64,000 bases of DNA from Bog-756 sp963756515 (GTDB lineage: Bacteria; Actinomycetota; Acidimicrobiia; Acidimicrobiales; RAAP-2): NCBI GenBank assembly GCA_963756515.1, contig CAVWNV010000007.1, positions 1 through 64,000 on the forward strand, in the 5' to 3' direction. Positions 50,044-58,886 of this stretch are shown one piece after another. Made by a program: the position numbers and the translations under genes. Position 1 is the first letter of the stretch, and each line of letters starts with the position of its first letter. Below the pieces are notes generated by a model, which saw nothing but the letters and a program-made list of their open reading frames with translations, made no database searches and was not told the DNA's origin.

Positions 50044-50892
50044 CTACTCGGTCGTACGCCTCCGGAACAGATGCACGGCCAGCGGAGCGCACACCAACAG
50101 GATGAGCAGCGACCAGCCGACGGCGGCCTCGACGGGATGTTGCATCGGCCACACATCGATGCTGCCCGAGGGGTTCGGGTTGCCGAAGAGATTGCGGCAG
50201 GCGGCCGTCACCGCGCTCACCGGATTCCAGTCGGCGATGAGCTGCAGCCAATGAGGCATGCCGGTTGTCGGCACCATGGCGTTCGACACGAAGGCCAACG
50301 GGAACAGGATGATCAATCCGAGGCCTTGAGCCGACTCCGGGCCTTTGGAGACCATGCCCAGACAGGCGCAGCCCCACGACAGCGCGAAGCTGAACAGGAG
50401 GGCCACCCCGAACCCGGCTACCACCGACAGCAGCGTCGCGTCGGCCCGCCACCCGATCACCAGTCCGGTCAGCCCCACGATGATCGAGCACAACAGCGCG
50501 GCCAGGAGGTCGGACATCGTTCTCCCGACCAGCACGGCGGCGCGCCAGATGGGGAGGGCGCGGAACCGGTCGATGGCACCGGAGGTCATGTCGGTGCTGA
50601 GCCCCACGGCCGTGCCCATGGCCGAGGTGGTGAGGTTCAAGGTGAGCAGTCCGGCCAGTGCGAAGTCCTTGTAGCTCCCGCCGCTGATCGGAATGCCCGA
50701 TCCGAAGATGTAGATGAACAGGATGGTGAACAGGACGGGTTGGATGGTGACGTCGGAGAGCTGGGCCGGCTCGCGACGGACGTGGACCAGGTTCCGACGG
50801 GTGAACACCACCACGTCGTGGAGGCGGGACGCCGCCTCGCCGAGTGCCGTCGGGGCGGCGGTGGTCGGTCGGAGGTCGGCGGTGATCGTCAT
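50044..50892 (-). CDS. ABC-2 type permease (DrrB-like)
   Basis: A 282-aa membrane subunit with six helices and the daunorubicin-resistance DrrB plan: cytoplasmic start (LHDVVVFTRRNLVHVRREPAQLSDV), FTILFIYIFGSGIPI, LLTLNLTTSAMGTAVGLSTDMTSGAIDRFRALPIWRAAVLVGRTMSDLLAAL, and C-terminal helices. Its start overlaps the ATPase stop by 4 nt (50889-50892). Exports a hydrophobic drug or lipid with DrrA. Confidence 0.92.
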   Translation of the reverse strand: MTITADLRPTTAAPTALGEAASRLHDVVVFTRRNLVHVRREPAQLSDVTIQPVLFTILFIYIFGSGIPISGGSYKDFALAGLLTLNLTTSAMGTAVGLSTDMTSGAIDRFRALPIWRAAVLVGRTMSDLLAALLCSIIVGLTGLVIGWRADATLLSVVAGFGVALLFSFALSWGCACLGMVSKGPESAQGLGLIILFPLAFVSNAMVPTTGMPHWLQLIADWNPVSAVTAACRNLFGNPNPSGSIDVWPMQHPVEAAVGWSLLILLVCAPLAVHLFRRRTTE

Positions 50893-51896
50893 ACCAACAC
50901 CCCGTTCCCCTCTCGGTCATCGTCCCCGGTCCGGTCGTCCGCCCCCGGGCCGGCGTCGGTGGACGGCCGGCCGGTCAACTCGAAGAAGACGTCGTCGAGC
51001 GAGGGTTGGAGCACGGCCACGTCATCGACGCTGATGCCGGCCAGGTCCAGGGCGCGGACTGCCTCGGTACCGAGGCCGGCACGGCTCCGCACCGCGGCCT
51101 TCAGGCTCCGCCCGTCGCTGCTCACGTGCACGGCCCCGTCCACCAGGGGGGCCAGGGCCACGACGGCCTGGTCGTCGGGAGCGGTGAGCGTGACGACCAG
51201 ACGGGCACCCCCCGTCGACTCCTTCAACTGCTGCGGGGTTCCTCCGGCGATGACCCGGCCGTGGTCGATGACCACGATGCGGTCGGCCAGGGTGTCTGCC
51301 TCGTCGAGATACTGCGTGGTGAGGAGGAGGGTGGTCCCGTCCGTGACCAGCTGTCGGATCACGTCCCACATGCGTAGGCGACTGGTCGGGTCGAGGCCGG
51401 TGGTCGGCTCGTCGAGGAACAGGACCGGCGGCCGGGTCACCACACTGGCGGCGAGATCGAGCCGGCGTCGCATCCCGCCCGAGTATCCCTTGGCGATGCG
51501 GTCGGAGGCATCCGTCAGGTCGAAGTTCGCCAGTAGCTCGGTGGCCCGGGCGCGAGCGTCCACCCGGCGCAGACCGCTCAACTCACCCACCATGACCAGG
51601 TTCTGGCGACCGGTCAGGGCCTCGTCGAGCGTGGCGTCCTGGGCTGCGACGCCGATACTGCGGCGGACGCTGGCCGCCTCGGTGACCACGTCGAAGCCGG
51701 CCACGCTGGCGCGTCCGGAGTCGGGGGTGGCCAGGGTGGTGAGAATGCGCACCGCCGTGGTCTTCCCGGCCCCGTTGGGTCCGAGGACACCGAGGATGGA
51801 ACCCTGGTCGACCGCGAGGTCGACGCCGGCCAGGGCCACGGTCTGGCCGTAGCGCTTGGTCAGTCCCTCGGCGTGGATGATCTGGTCGGTTCCCAC
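50889..51896 (-). CDS. Drug-type ABC transporter ATPase (DrrA-like)
   Basis: A 335-aa ATPase: Walker A LGPNGAGKTT, signature YSGGMRRRLDLAASVV, Walker B PVLFLDEPTTGLDPTSRLRMWD, switch DEADTLADRI, and a C-terminal DrrA-type domain (LKAAVRSRAGLGTEAVRALDLAGISVDDVAVLQPSLDDVFFELTGR). GTG 51896 has AAGGA 5 nt upstream. First gene of the drrAB-like operon, with a promoter TTGCTC-N16-TAATCT (51952-51925) whose spacer contains a TetR-like palindrome, so export is probably induced when the divergent TetR protein binds ligand. Confidence 0.95.
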   Translation of the reverse strand: MGTDQIIHAEGLTKRYGQTVALAGVDLAVDQGSILGVLGPNGAGKTTAVRILTTLATPDSGRASVAGFDVVTEAASVRRSIGVAAQDATLDEALTGRQNLVMVGELSGLRRVDARARATELLANFDLTDASDRIAKGYSGGMRRRLDLAASVVTRPPVLFLDEPTTGLDPTSRLRMWDVIRQLVTDGTTLLLTTQYLDEADTLADRIVVIDHGRVIAGGTPQQLKESTGGARLVVTLTAPDDQAVVALAPLVDGAVHVSSDGRSLKAAVRSRAGLGTEAVRALDLAGISVDDVAVLQPSLDDVFFELTGRPSTDAGPGADDRTGDDDREGNGVLV

Positions 51897-51903
51897 TACA
51901 GTC

Positions 51904-51974
51904 CTTACCGGTCGGTTGGCAAGTAGATTACCTGCCGCATGGTAAGGAGCAACTTACCGGCTGTCAAGTAGAAT
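51904..51974. promoter_or_regulatory. DrrAB/TetR divergent promoter region with operator and repeats
   Basis: The leftward promoter TTGCTC (51952-51947) and TAATCT (51930-51925) has a 16-bp spacer holding the GGTAA arm; the palindrome TTACC-N8-GGTAA (51928-51945) sits across spacer and -10. CTTACCGG occurs twice (51904-51911, 51953-51960), as does CAAGTAGA (51920-51927, 51965-51972), giving a repeated two-part module. The second CAAGTAGA overlaps TAGAAT (51969-51974), 9 nt before the tetR ATG 51984. Confidence 0.65.
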
Positions 51975-51983
51975 CGAGTACCG

Positions 51984-52610
51984 ATGGTCCAGACCGAGGC
52001 GAAGACGGGGGTGACGGGGGACGGTCCCGAGCGGACCGGATCGCCCCGCGCCGAGGCGGGGGACACCCGCGAGCGGATCCTCGACATCGCCCTCGAGCTG
52101 TTCACCACGCAGGGGTACGACAAGACCTCGCTGCGCCAGATCGCCGAGCAGCTCGGCTTCTCGAAGGCGGCGATCTACTACCACTTCGCCAGCAAGGGGG
52201 ACATCCTCCGGGCGCTGCACCTCCGCCTGCACGAGTTCGGACGCGAGGCCTTGGACGCCATCTCCGGCCGCGAGGCCTCGCCCCGGCTCTGGGCCCAGCT
52301 CCTGGACGGGCTCATCGACCAGATGCTGCAGCAGCGGGCCCTGTTCATCTTCCACGAGCGCAATCAGGCCGCCATCGAGGAGCTCCACCGTGAGAGCCAC
52401 GACGGCGACCACGAGGACCTTCAGGTGAGATTCCGCCAGGTGCTCTCCGACCAGGGCATTCCGATCGAACTCCGTGTCCGCATGGCCTGTGCCTTCGGCG
52501 CCGTGATGGGGGGCCTGCTGATGGCCGGTGATGTCTTCGCCGAGGTCCCGTCCGGACAGTTGGGCGACATGTTGCGGGGGGCCGTGGACGACCTGCTCGA
52601 TCCGCACTGA
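51984..52610 (+). CDS. TetR-family repressor of the DrrAB-type exporter
   Basis: A 208-aa TetR/AcrR regulator: DTRERILDIALELFTTQGYDKTSLRQIAEQLGFSKAAIYYHFASKGDILRALHLRL is a complete helix-turn-helix, followed by an all-helical ligand domain. It is divergent from the drrA-like gene and the shared region contains a TetR-like palindrome within the exporter promoter. ATG 51984 follows TAGAAT by 9 nt and no strong ribosome-binding site is present, so leaderless initiation is possible. The inducer is unknown. Confidence 0.92.
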   Translation: MVQTEAKTGVTGDGPERTGSPRAEAGDTRERILDIALELFTTQGYDKTSLRQIAEQLGFSKAAIYYHFASKGDILRALHLRLHEFGREALDAISGREASPRLWAQLLDGLIDQMLQQRALFIFHERNQAAIEELHRESHDGDHEDLQVRFRQVLSDQGIPIELRVRMACAFGAVMGGLLMAGDVFAEVPSGQLGDMLRGAVDDLLDPH

Positions 52611-52670
52611 GTCGGCCCCGGCCGGGGCGGGCTCCGCCGGAGCCCGGGGGGCGGTGCCGGGCCGCAACCG

Positions 52671-52700
52671 TTGACAGGGCGACGTCGGTGCGATTAAATA
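52671..52700 (+). promoter_or_regulatory. Strong promoter for the MFS-TetR operon
   Basis: TTGACA (52671-52676), 17-bp spacer, TTAAAT (52694-52699); TAAATA at 18-bp spacing is an equally good -10. Just downstream is an AT-richer segment (52700-52723: CAACACGTAGTG and TTCGTAAT) where a repressor could bind the initial transcribed region. Confidence 0.6.
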
Positions 52701-52776
52701 CAACACGTAGTGATTCGTAATAGATCCCGGAGCGGGCGGGTCCGGAGCTCCCCGTGACGTAGGAAAGGTGCCCGCC

Positions 52777-54360
52777 ATGGCCGCACTCGATCGCAAATGG
52801 TGGACGTTGATCGCGGTCTGCACCGCCACGTTCATGCTCCTCCTCGACATCACCGTGGTCAACGTGGCCCTGCCCGACATCCAGCGGTCGCTGCATTCGA
52901 CCTTCAGCGATATCCAGTGGGTGGTCGACGCGTACTCGCTGACGCTGGCCGCCTTCCTGCTCACGGCGGGAGTCGTCGGCGACATGTTCGGTCGCCGCGA
53001 GGTGTTCGCCATCGGGTTGGGCGTCTTCTCGGTGTCGTCCCTCGTGTGCGGTCTGGCCACCACCTCGCTGATGCTCAACCTGGCCCGGGCGGCCCAGGGC
53101 GTGGGCGGGGCCATCATGTTCGCCACCTCACTGGCCCTGATCGCCGGGGCGTTCACCGGCAAGGAGCGCGGTACGGCCTTCGGGATCTACGGGGCCGTGC
53201 TGGGCGGGGCGGTGGCGGTGGGACCTCTGGTGGGGGGCGCCATCACCAGCGGCATCGGGTGGCGGTGGATCTTCTTCGTGAACGTGCCCATCGGGGTGCT
53301 GGCCATCGTCATCACCCTGACCAAGATCCAAGAGTCCCGTGACCCCAACCAACGACGCGTCGACTGGATCGGCTTCATCTCGTTCTCCACTGCCCTGTTC
53401 CTGTTGGTGTTCGCACTCATCCGCGGGAACGACGACGGTTGGAGCAGCCCGCTGATCGTGAGCATGCTGGTCGGGGCGGTGGCCCTGCTGGGGCTCTTCA
53501 TCGTGGCCGAGTGGCGCCAGAAGGACCCGATGCTGGACCTGACGCTGTTCAAGCGGCCGGCCATGTCCGGGGTCTCGCTGTCTGCGCTGACCCTCTCCTC
53601 GTCGATCTTCGCCCTCTTCTTGTACCTCACCCTCTACATCCAGGACGACCTGGGATTCGGGCCCCTGGCCGCCGGGGTTCGGTTCCTCCCGCTCACCGTG
53701 TTGGCCTTCATCGTGTCCCCCATCGCCGGCAAGCTAACCGTGCGGATCCAGACCAGGTTCCTACTCGGGTCGGGGCTCTTCTTGATCGCCGTCGGCTGTC
53801 TGGTCATGGCCACCACCAAGGCCGACTCCACCTGGACGGTCCTCCTCCCCGGCTTCATCATCGCCGGCATCGGCATCGGAACGGTCAATCCGGTCCTGGC
53901 CTCGTCGGCCATCTCGGTGGTCCCACCCGAACGCAGCGGCATGGCCTCGGGGGCCAACAGCACCTTCCGCCAGGTCGGCATCGCCACCGGCATCGCCGGG
54001 TTGGGGTCGGTGTTCCAGTCCCAGATCCAGCACAAGACGCTCAACGCCCTCGGTTCCACGCCGGCGGGTCAGGCCGTGATGGCCCACGGCGGGACCGCCC
54101 TCCGGGGTGCCATCCTGGGTGGCGACGTGCACCAGGCCGCCGCCGCCATTCCGTCGACGGCGGCCCGGACCGCCCTCCTCGACGCCTACCGGGTCGGCTT
54201 CTCATCCACCCTCAACACCATCATGGTGATCGGTGCGGTCATCGCCTTCGTGGGTTCGATCGGAGCCTTCGTACTGGTGCGCCAGCGGGACTTCATCGTG
54301 AGTGGCCCACCGGCCGGCGCCACGGCTCCGGGCCCTGTGGCCGAGGCGGCCGCGTTGTGA
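52777..54360 (+). CDS. DHA2-family MFS drug exporter
   Basis: Fourteen-helix exporter of 527 aa: motif D1 LLDITVVNVALPDIQRSL, motif A GVVGDMFGRREV, motif C LGGAVAVGPLVGGAI. ATG 52777 is preferred over GTG 52768 because AGGAAAGG ends 7-8 nt before it. The gene overlaps the next TetR gene by GTGA (54357-54360), so exporter and repressor are co-expressed from the promoter at 52671-52700. Third DHA2 exporter in the window. Confidence 0.93.
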   Translation: MAALDRKWWTLIAVCTATFMLLLDITVVNVALPDIQRSLHSTFSDIQWVVDAYSLTLAAFLLTAGVVGDMFGRREVFAIGLGVFSVSSLVCGLATTSLMLNLARAAQGVGGAIMFATSLALIAGAFTGKERGTAFGIYGAVLGGAVAVGPLVGGAITSGIGWRWIFFVNVPIGVLAIVITLTKIQESRDPNQRRVDWIGFISFSTALFLLVFALIRGNDDGWSSPLIVSMLVGAVALLGLFIVAEWRQKDPMLDLTLFKRPAMSGVSLSALTLSSSIFALFLYLTLYIQDDLGFGPLAAGVRFLPLTVLAFIVSPIAGKLTVRIQTRFLLGSGLFLIAVGCLVMATTKADSTWTVLLPGFIIAGIGIGTVNPVLASSAISVVPPERSGMASGANSTFRQVGIATGIAGLGSVFQSQIQHKTLNALGSTPAGQAVMAHGGTALRGAILGGDVHQAAAAIPSTAARTALLDAYRVGFSSTLNTIMVIGAVIAFVGSIGAFVLVRQRDFIVSGPPAGATAPGPVAEAAAL

Positions 54361-54989
54361 CCGGCACCGAGGTCGGCACGGCGGTGCTCACTGATCAGGG
54401 GTCGGGGCGTGGGCCGGGCCGACCGCGTGACGAGCGGGCCAGTTCGGCCATCACCGACGCCGCCCTGCGCCAGCTCCGGGCCAACGGATACGGGAACGTC
54501 ACCATGGAGAGCGTCGCCGTCGAGGCGGGCGTGGCCCGGGCCACGATCTACCGGCGCTATCGCGACAAGGCTGATCTCGTGACTGCGGCCATTGCCGGCA
54601 ACAGCACGTTGCACCTGGCCGAGGGGCCTTCTGACGATCCGCGGCGCGACCTGGTCGTGTACCTCGAGAGTTTCGAACAGCGGTACGCCGAGGGGTGCCT
54701 CGAGGTGGTGGGGACACTGATCGGCATGCGGGAGGACCCACATGCGCTCGACCTCCACCGCCGGCGCGTGGTGGTCCCGCGCATGGACTACACCCGGTCC
54801 CTCCTCGACCAGGCCCGCCAGCTCGGCCAACTCAGCGGGGATGTCGACCTCGATCTGGCCGTGCAGATGCTGCTCGGGTCGGTGTTCGCCCGGCGCGTGT
54901 CCGGTGTGGCCATGGCGCCGGGTTGGGCCGAACGGGCCGTCGATGCCATCTGGACGGGCATGGGGGCCCACGACAGCCGTATCCTGTGA
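54357..54989 (+). CDS. TetR-family regulator
   Basis: A 210-aa TetR/AcrR regulator: GRPRDERASSAITDAALRQLRANGYGNVTMESVAVEAGVARATIYRRYRDKADLVTAAI (complete helix-turn-helix), and a C-terminal TetR_C-type helical domain (EVVGTLIGMREDPHALDLHRRRVVVPRMDYTRSLLDQARQLGQL). GTG 54357 overlaps the MFS stop, so it is translated together with the exporter and should repress that operon's promoter. A phytanoyl-CoA-dioxygenase gene follows 54 nt later in the same direction. Confidence 0.92.
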   Translation: MTGTEVGTAVLTDQGSGRGPGRPRDERASSAITDAALRQLRANGYGNVTMESVAVEAGVARATIYRRYRDKADLVTAAIAGNSTLHLAEGPSDDPRRDLVVYLESFEQRYAEGCLEVVGTLIGMREDPHALDLHRRRVVVPRMDYTRSLLDQARQLGQLSGDVDLDLAVQMLLGSVFARRVSGVAMAPGWAERAVDAIWTGMGAHDSRIL

Positions 54990-55043
54990 CCCGTTGCCTC
55001 CCCGGTGTCACGCCGGTGTGTCGATCGATGACAGGGAGATCCC

Positions 55044-56003
55044 ATGACCTCACGACTGGCCACTGATGACGAGGTCGACACGTGGCGCGATCAGGGGTGG
55101 GTGCTGCTCGACGGCCTGATCGGCACCGACGAGATCGACGGCGCCTCGGACGATCTGCACCGGATGTTCCCGACGCCCGAGGAGTATCACGCCGATCCCG
55201 AGGGGGTCACCCACCGTTGGAGGGGACCGACCTCTGATCCGAGCGAGGAGTTCGAGTGGCCCGACGAGGGTCCCGGGTTCAGGGGCGCACAGCACCGGTG
55301 GAAGGGATCGTTCCCCTTCCCGGGATCGGGGGTCCTCAACCGGCTGTGCGTACACCCCTCCATCGTGGACTTCGCCGAACGGGCCCTCGACAGCACCGAT
55401 ATCCGGCTCTACGAGGCTCACGCCGATGCCAAGTACTCGGGAATCACCAACTACGAGCAGCCGATGCATGTCGACCGGAACCACTCGTGGCTACCTCCCA
55501 TCGGCGAGGCACCCTGGTGGAACCTGCAGGGCTTCCTGTACCTCTCCGACGTGGCCGGTGTCGACAACGCCACCCGGGTGGTCTCGGTCCGCGACTCGGC
55601 CCACGTCCGGTCGTGGATGCCGGTGGTCATGCCCGACAAGGACGAATCGCTCTACGGGGCGGAGCAGCGTGCCACCGGCGTCCGGGGGTCATACCTGGCC
55701 TACCGGTCGAATGTCTTCCACCGTGGTGCCCCCTTCACGGGCGAGGAGCGGGCCCGTTACCTGGTGGCGCTGGCCTTCCGGCGTGCCGGTCAGGATTGGA
55801 TCGGTTACGACCAGGCCCAGTCACGGTCGACTGCGCCGGAGTGGACGACCTTCGCCGAGGGCTCGACCCCCCGTCAGCTCGAGCTGTTCGGCTTCCCACC
55901 TCCGGGCCACCCCGTCTGGAGTGAGGCACTGCTCAAGGAGACCGCCGTCCGCTATCCGAAGCTCGACCTCGAACCCTGGCGCCGCGCCCTGACCGGGCCC
56001 TGA
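55044..56003 (+). CDS. Phytanoyl-CoA dioxygenase-like Fe(II)/2-oxoglutarate enzyme
   Basis: A 319-aa PhyH-family enzyme: VDTWRDQGWVLLDGLIGTDEI, HxD iron ligands in PMHVDRNHSW, distal His in YRSNVFHRGAPF and Arg in EERARYLVALAF. ATG 55044 has GGGAG 5 nt upstream. Only 54 nt separate it from the TetR gene, so it may be the third gene of the MFS-TetR operon, suggesting that the exported compound is also oxidised, which is inference. Converges with the hypothetical gene at 56011 with 7 nt between. Confidence 0.86.
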   Translation: MTSRLATDDEVDTWRDQGWVLLDGLIGTDEIDGASDDLHRMFPTPEEYHADPEGVTHRWRGPTSDPSEEFEWPDEGPGFRGAQHRWKGSFPFPGSGVLNRLCVHPSIVDFAERALDSTDIRLYEAHADAKYSGITNYEQPMHVDRNHSWLPPIGEAPWWNLQGFLYLSDVAGVDNATRVVSVRDSAHVRSWMPVVMPDKDESLYGAEQRATGVRGSYLAYRSNVFHRGAPFTGEERARYLVALAFRRAGQDWIGYDQAQSRSTAPEWTTFAEGSTPRQLELFGFPPPGHPVWSEALLKETAVRYPKLDLEPWRRALTGP

Positions 56004-56010
56004 AGCGGTC

Positions 56011-56457
56011 TCAGCCCTCGACGGGGGCGCCGTGGACCGCCAACCACGGACCGAATGTCTTGCGCACCTCGGTTGGAGTCTCGTCGAACTCGAACACCGC
56101 TCGGCCCTCGGTGCGGAGGTGCGTGACCAGAAAGGCCTGGCGGTCTCTCTTCTCCACCGCCGGCAGGTTCACGGCGTCCAGCTCCTCGACGGCCAACCAC
56201 GACACCGAAGACCAGGGGATCGAGAAGTGGGCCCGGGATCGGAACATCTCGATTCCGTGGTCGTTGACGTTGACGATGCCGGTGAACCCGTCGGGTCGTT
56301 CCGGGTATCCGCCCAAGTAGGTTGCCGACAGCGCCGCTACTACCATTCCTGCCCCCAGTCCCGTGGCCGCCCTCCACCGGGTCACTCCATTCCGACGATC
56401 ACGAATTGTAGCGACTGCGGGCAGCCCGGCCCGTCTGACGGCGGGAATCATCGTCAC
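56011..56457 (-). CDS. Hypothetical membrane-anchored PH-like protein
   Basis: A 148-aa protein with one membrane helix (GLGAGMVVAALSATYLGG, about 33-50) followed by a soluble beta-rich part (VNVNDHGIEMFRSRAHFSIPWSSVSWLAVEELDAVN, FLVTHLRTEGRAVFEFDETPTEVRKTFGPWLAVHGAP), which reads like a small PH domain facing the cytoplasm or outside. No family named with confidence. The first codon GTG 56457 or ATG 56451 is undecided. It is 15 nt after the cupin gene on the same strand. Confidence 0.5.
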   Translation of the reverse strand: MTMIPAVRRAGLPAVATIRDRRNGVTRWRAATGLGAGMVVAALSATYLGGYPERPDGFTGIVNVNDHGIEMFRSRAHFSIPWSSVSWLAVEELDAVNLPAVEKRDRQAFLVTHLRTEGRAVFEFDETPTEVRKTFGPWLAVHGAPVEG

Positions 56458-56472
56458 TAGGCGTCGGCGCCT

Positions 56473-57024
56473 TCACGCACCGTGGCCGACATTGCGGTGA
56501 TGCGCTCCCACCAATGTGATGGCGATCACGGCAGGGACGTCTCCGGTGTTCGACCATCGGTGACGGGTCCCGTTCTGGATGTAGCTGTCGCCGGTGCGGA
56601 GCGTGACCTTGGCCCCGTCGTCGAGTTCGAGGATGGCCTCGCCCGAGATCACGACGCCGTAGTCCACGGTGGCGGTGGTGTGCATGCCCGGATCGTCCAA
56701 CTCGAGGAACTCGCCCATGCCCGGCAGCTTCTCCTCGAACTCGGCCAGCGCGGCGGCGATATCGAGGTCGGCCGGTACCCCGGCGCCGCCGTCGGGGGGA
56801 ATCGTGAAGAATCCGAATCGGAACCCTCCGACGGGGGGGAAGTACGGCCCGAACTCCGGCTTCGAGCCGTCATCGGGAAACGTGACGATCGATTCGGATC
56901 CCCACAGTCGGTGGAACTCCATACCGGGCACGAGGGCCAGCACCACCGGTGCCACCGCCTCGTCGCTCACGAACACGGCCTTCCCGTCGGCGTCGTGGCC
57001 GGTGGCAACTCGTCGTATCTCCAT
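56473..57024 (-). CDS. Cupin-domain protein
   Basis: A 183-aa cupin: after an N-terminal part (APVVLALVPGMEFHRLWGSESIVTFPDDG) the second motif GEAILELDDGAKVTLRTGDSYIQNGTRHRWSNTGDVPAVIAITLVGAHH gives His ligands. HTTATVDYGVVISGEA contains the first cupin motif (H and E variant). Such single cupins bind metals and may be oxygenases or isomerases. ATG 57024 has AGGAG 5-7 nt upstream. Operon with the PH-like gene 15 nt downstream. Confidence 0.82.
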   Translation of the reverse strand: MEIRRVATGHDADGKAVFVSDEAVAPVVLALVPGMEFHRLWGSESIVTFPDDGSKPEFGPYFPPVGGFRFGFFTIPPDGGAGVPADLDIAAALAEFEEKLPGMGEFLELDDPGMHTTATVDYGVVISGEAILELDDGAKVTLRTGDSYIQNGTRHRWSNTGDVPAVIAITLVGAHHRNVGHGA

Positions 57025-57193
57025 GTTCGCTCTCCTGACTCGGAGCGGCGTGCCGTCGAGCGCCCCGCCCGGTGTGTTCGGTCTGCGCCCAAGGTAGGCC
57101 GCCCGGGGCTACGGCGCTCGGGCCCGCTCCGGAGGGTGCCGGGGTGCCCGTAGCCGAGGCCGCAGGCCGACGGACCGGTGCCAGACTGCCGGC

Positions 57194-58765
57194 ATGAAGT
57201 TCGATGGCCTGGTCGGCCCGAGGTCGCCCCGGGGCCGCGCCCGGCACCAGGCCCCGCCCGGCACCTTGGCCGCACTGGCGTTGGTGGCGGTCCTTCTGGC
57301 CGGTTGCGCCGGTACTGAGGGGGCCCAGGTGCGTCCCACCACCACCGTCAGCCCTTCGGTACGGCTGACCCCCACGACCACCTCCACCACCGAGCCGCCG
57401 TTGCCGGTCACCCCCGTCGCGTGGACGGGCTGCGGGTCCCTGCAGTGCGGCTCGGTGACCGTACCGCTCGACTACCGGAGGCCCGGCGGGCCCACCATCC
57501 AGATCGCCGTGGCCCGGCATCCGGCCGAGGTGCCGTCGGAGCGGATCGGTTCCGTCGTGATCAACCCGGGAGGACCGGGGACCTCGGGTATCGACGATCT
57601 GCCCAACGAGCTGTCCGTGCTCGCGCCGGAACTGCTCGACCGCTTCGACATCGTGTCCTTCGATCCCCGTGGGGTCGGGCGGAGCAGCCCGGTCCTGTGC
57701 ACGGGGGGTGGAGGGAGCGGGTCCTCGGGTCCGGGCATCGATCCGGTCCCGACCACTCCGGCGGCCCAGCAGGCGCTCCTTCGCAACGACCAGGAGTTCG
57801 CGGCCCAGTGCCAGCAGTACAGCGGAGCCATCCTTCCCTACGTGGGGACCGTCGATTCGGCCCGCGACCTGGACCGGATCCGGGCCGCCTTGGGCGACGC
57901 CCAGCTGACCTTCGTCGGCCACTCCTACGGCACGTTGCTCGGGGCCACGTACGCCCAGATGTTCCCGACCCACGTCCGGGCCATGGTGCTGGACGGAGCC
58001 ATCGACCCGTCCCTGACCACCGTCCAGTACGCCACGGACCAGGCCGACAGCCTCGAGTCGGAACTGCAGTCGTTCTTCAGCTGGTGCGCCACCGACGCGG
58101 GCTGCCCGTGGCGCCCGTCCGGCGATCCGACCACAGCCGTACTGGATCTCGTCCAACACAGCCGGTCGGTGCCGCTGTCGGCGCCCGGAGGAGGTACGGC
58201 GGGCCCCGCCGAGCTCTATGACGCGCTGTTGGCCGGGCTGGAGTCCCAGTCCTCATGGCCCACCCTGGCCGCCGCGCTGGCCCAGGCGGAACTGGGGAGT
58301 GGTGCCCAGGTGACGTCGATGTCCGGACGCTACGAGACCGGAGGGTCGACCAACGGGGCCGAGGCCGAACAGGCCATCGACTGCCTCGACCACCCGGTCA
58401 GCCGGAATCCGTCGGGCTACACCGCACTGGCGGCCGCGGCTGGTGCCAGCGCGCCGGTGTTCGGTCCGCTGCTGACCTGGGGGCTACTGGGATGTGCGAC
58501 GTGGCCCGTCCTCCCGACTCGGACACCGGCACCGGCCACGGACCCCGGGGCCCCGCCGATCCTGGTCGTCGGAACCACCGGTGACCCGGTCACGCCCTAC
58601 GCGTGGGCTGTCGCCCTCTCGCACCAGCTGACCGGTGGGGTCCTCCTGACCTGGCGGGGGATGAGCCACGTGGCCACGTTCTACAGCCCGTGCGTACGGG
58701 CCGCCATCGAGGCGTACCTGGTGGCCGGCACGCTGCCCGCCGTCGGGGCTGTCTGCTCCGACTGA
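57194..58765 (+). CDS. TAP-like alpha/beta-hydrolase lipoprotein
   Basis: A 523-aa lipoprotein (lipobox LLAGC, Cys38) with a Thr/Pro linker, oxyanion loop NPGGPGTSG (124-132), nucleophile Ser244 in GHSYGT, Asp in VGTTGDPVTPYAWAV and His in GMSHVATFYSPC, and the C-terminal TAP domain. It is a paralogue of the secreted enzyme at 20517-22010: same motif order, but lipid-anchored rather than freely secreted. ATG 57194 is preceded by CAGACT 6 nt upstream, similar to the leaderless HxlR gene. Probable peptidase or esterase. Confidence 0.88.
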   Translation: MKFDGLVGPRSPRGRARHQAPPGTLAALALVAVLLAGCAGTEGAQVRPTTTVSPSVRLTPTTTSTTEPPLPVTPVAWTGCGSLQCGSVTVPLDYRRPGGPTIQIAVARHPAEVPSERIGSVVINPGGPGTSGIDDLPNELSVLAPELLDRFDIVSFDPRGVGRSSPVLCTGGGGSGSSGPGIDPVPTTPAAQQALLRNDQEFAAQCQQYSGAILPYVGTVDSARDLDRIRAALGDAQLTFVGHSYGTLLGATYAQMFPTHVRAMVLDGAIDPSLTTVQYATDQADSLESELQSFFSWCATDAGCPWRPSGDPTTAVLDLVQHSRSVPLSAPGGGTAGPAELYDALLAGLESQSSWPTLAAALAQAELGSGAQVTSMSGRYETGGSTNGAEAEQAIDCLDHPVSRNPSGYTALAAAAGASAPVFGPLLTWGLLGCATWPVLPTRTPAPATDPGAPPILVVGTTGDPVTPYAWAVALSHQLTGGVLLTWRGMSHVATFYSPCVRAAIEAYLVAGTLPAVGAVCSD

Positions 58766-58886
58766 TGACCCCGCGCCTTCGGCCCGGGACCAACCGGCCG
58801 GACGGGTGGTCGGCCGCACCCTCCGACCCTGCTCGTCGCCACGGGAGGCCGGCTGCGACGGGCCGGCTGGGACGACAGGTCGCCGG

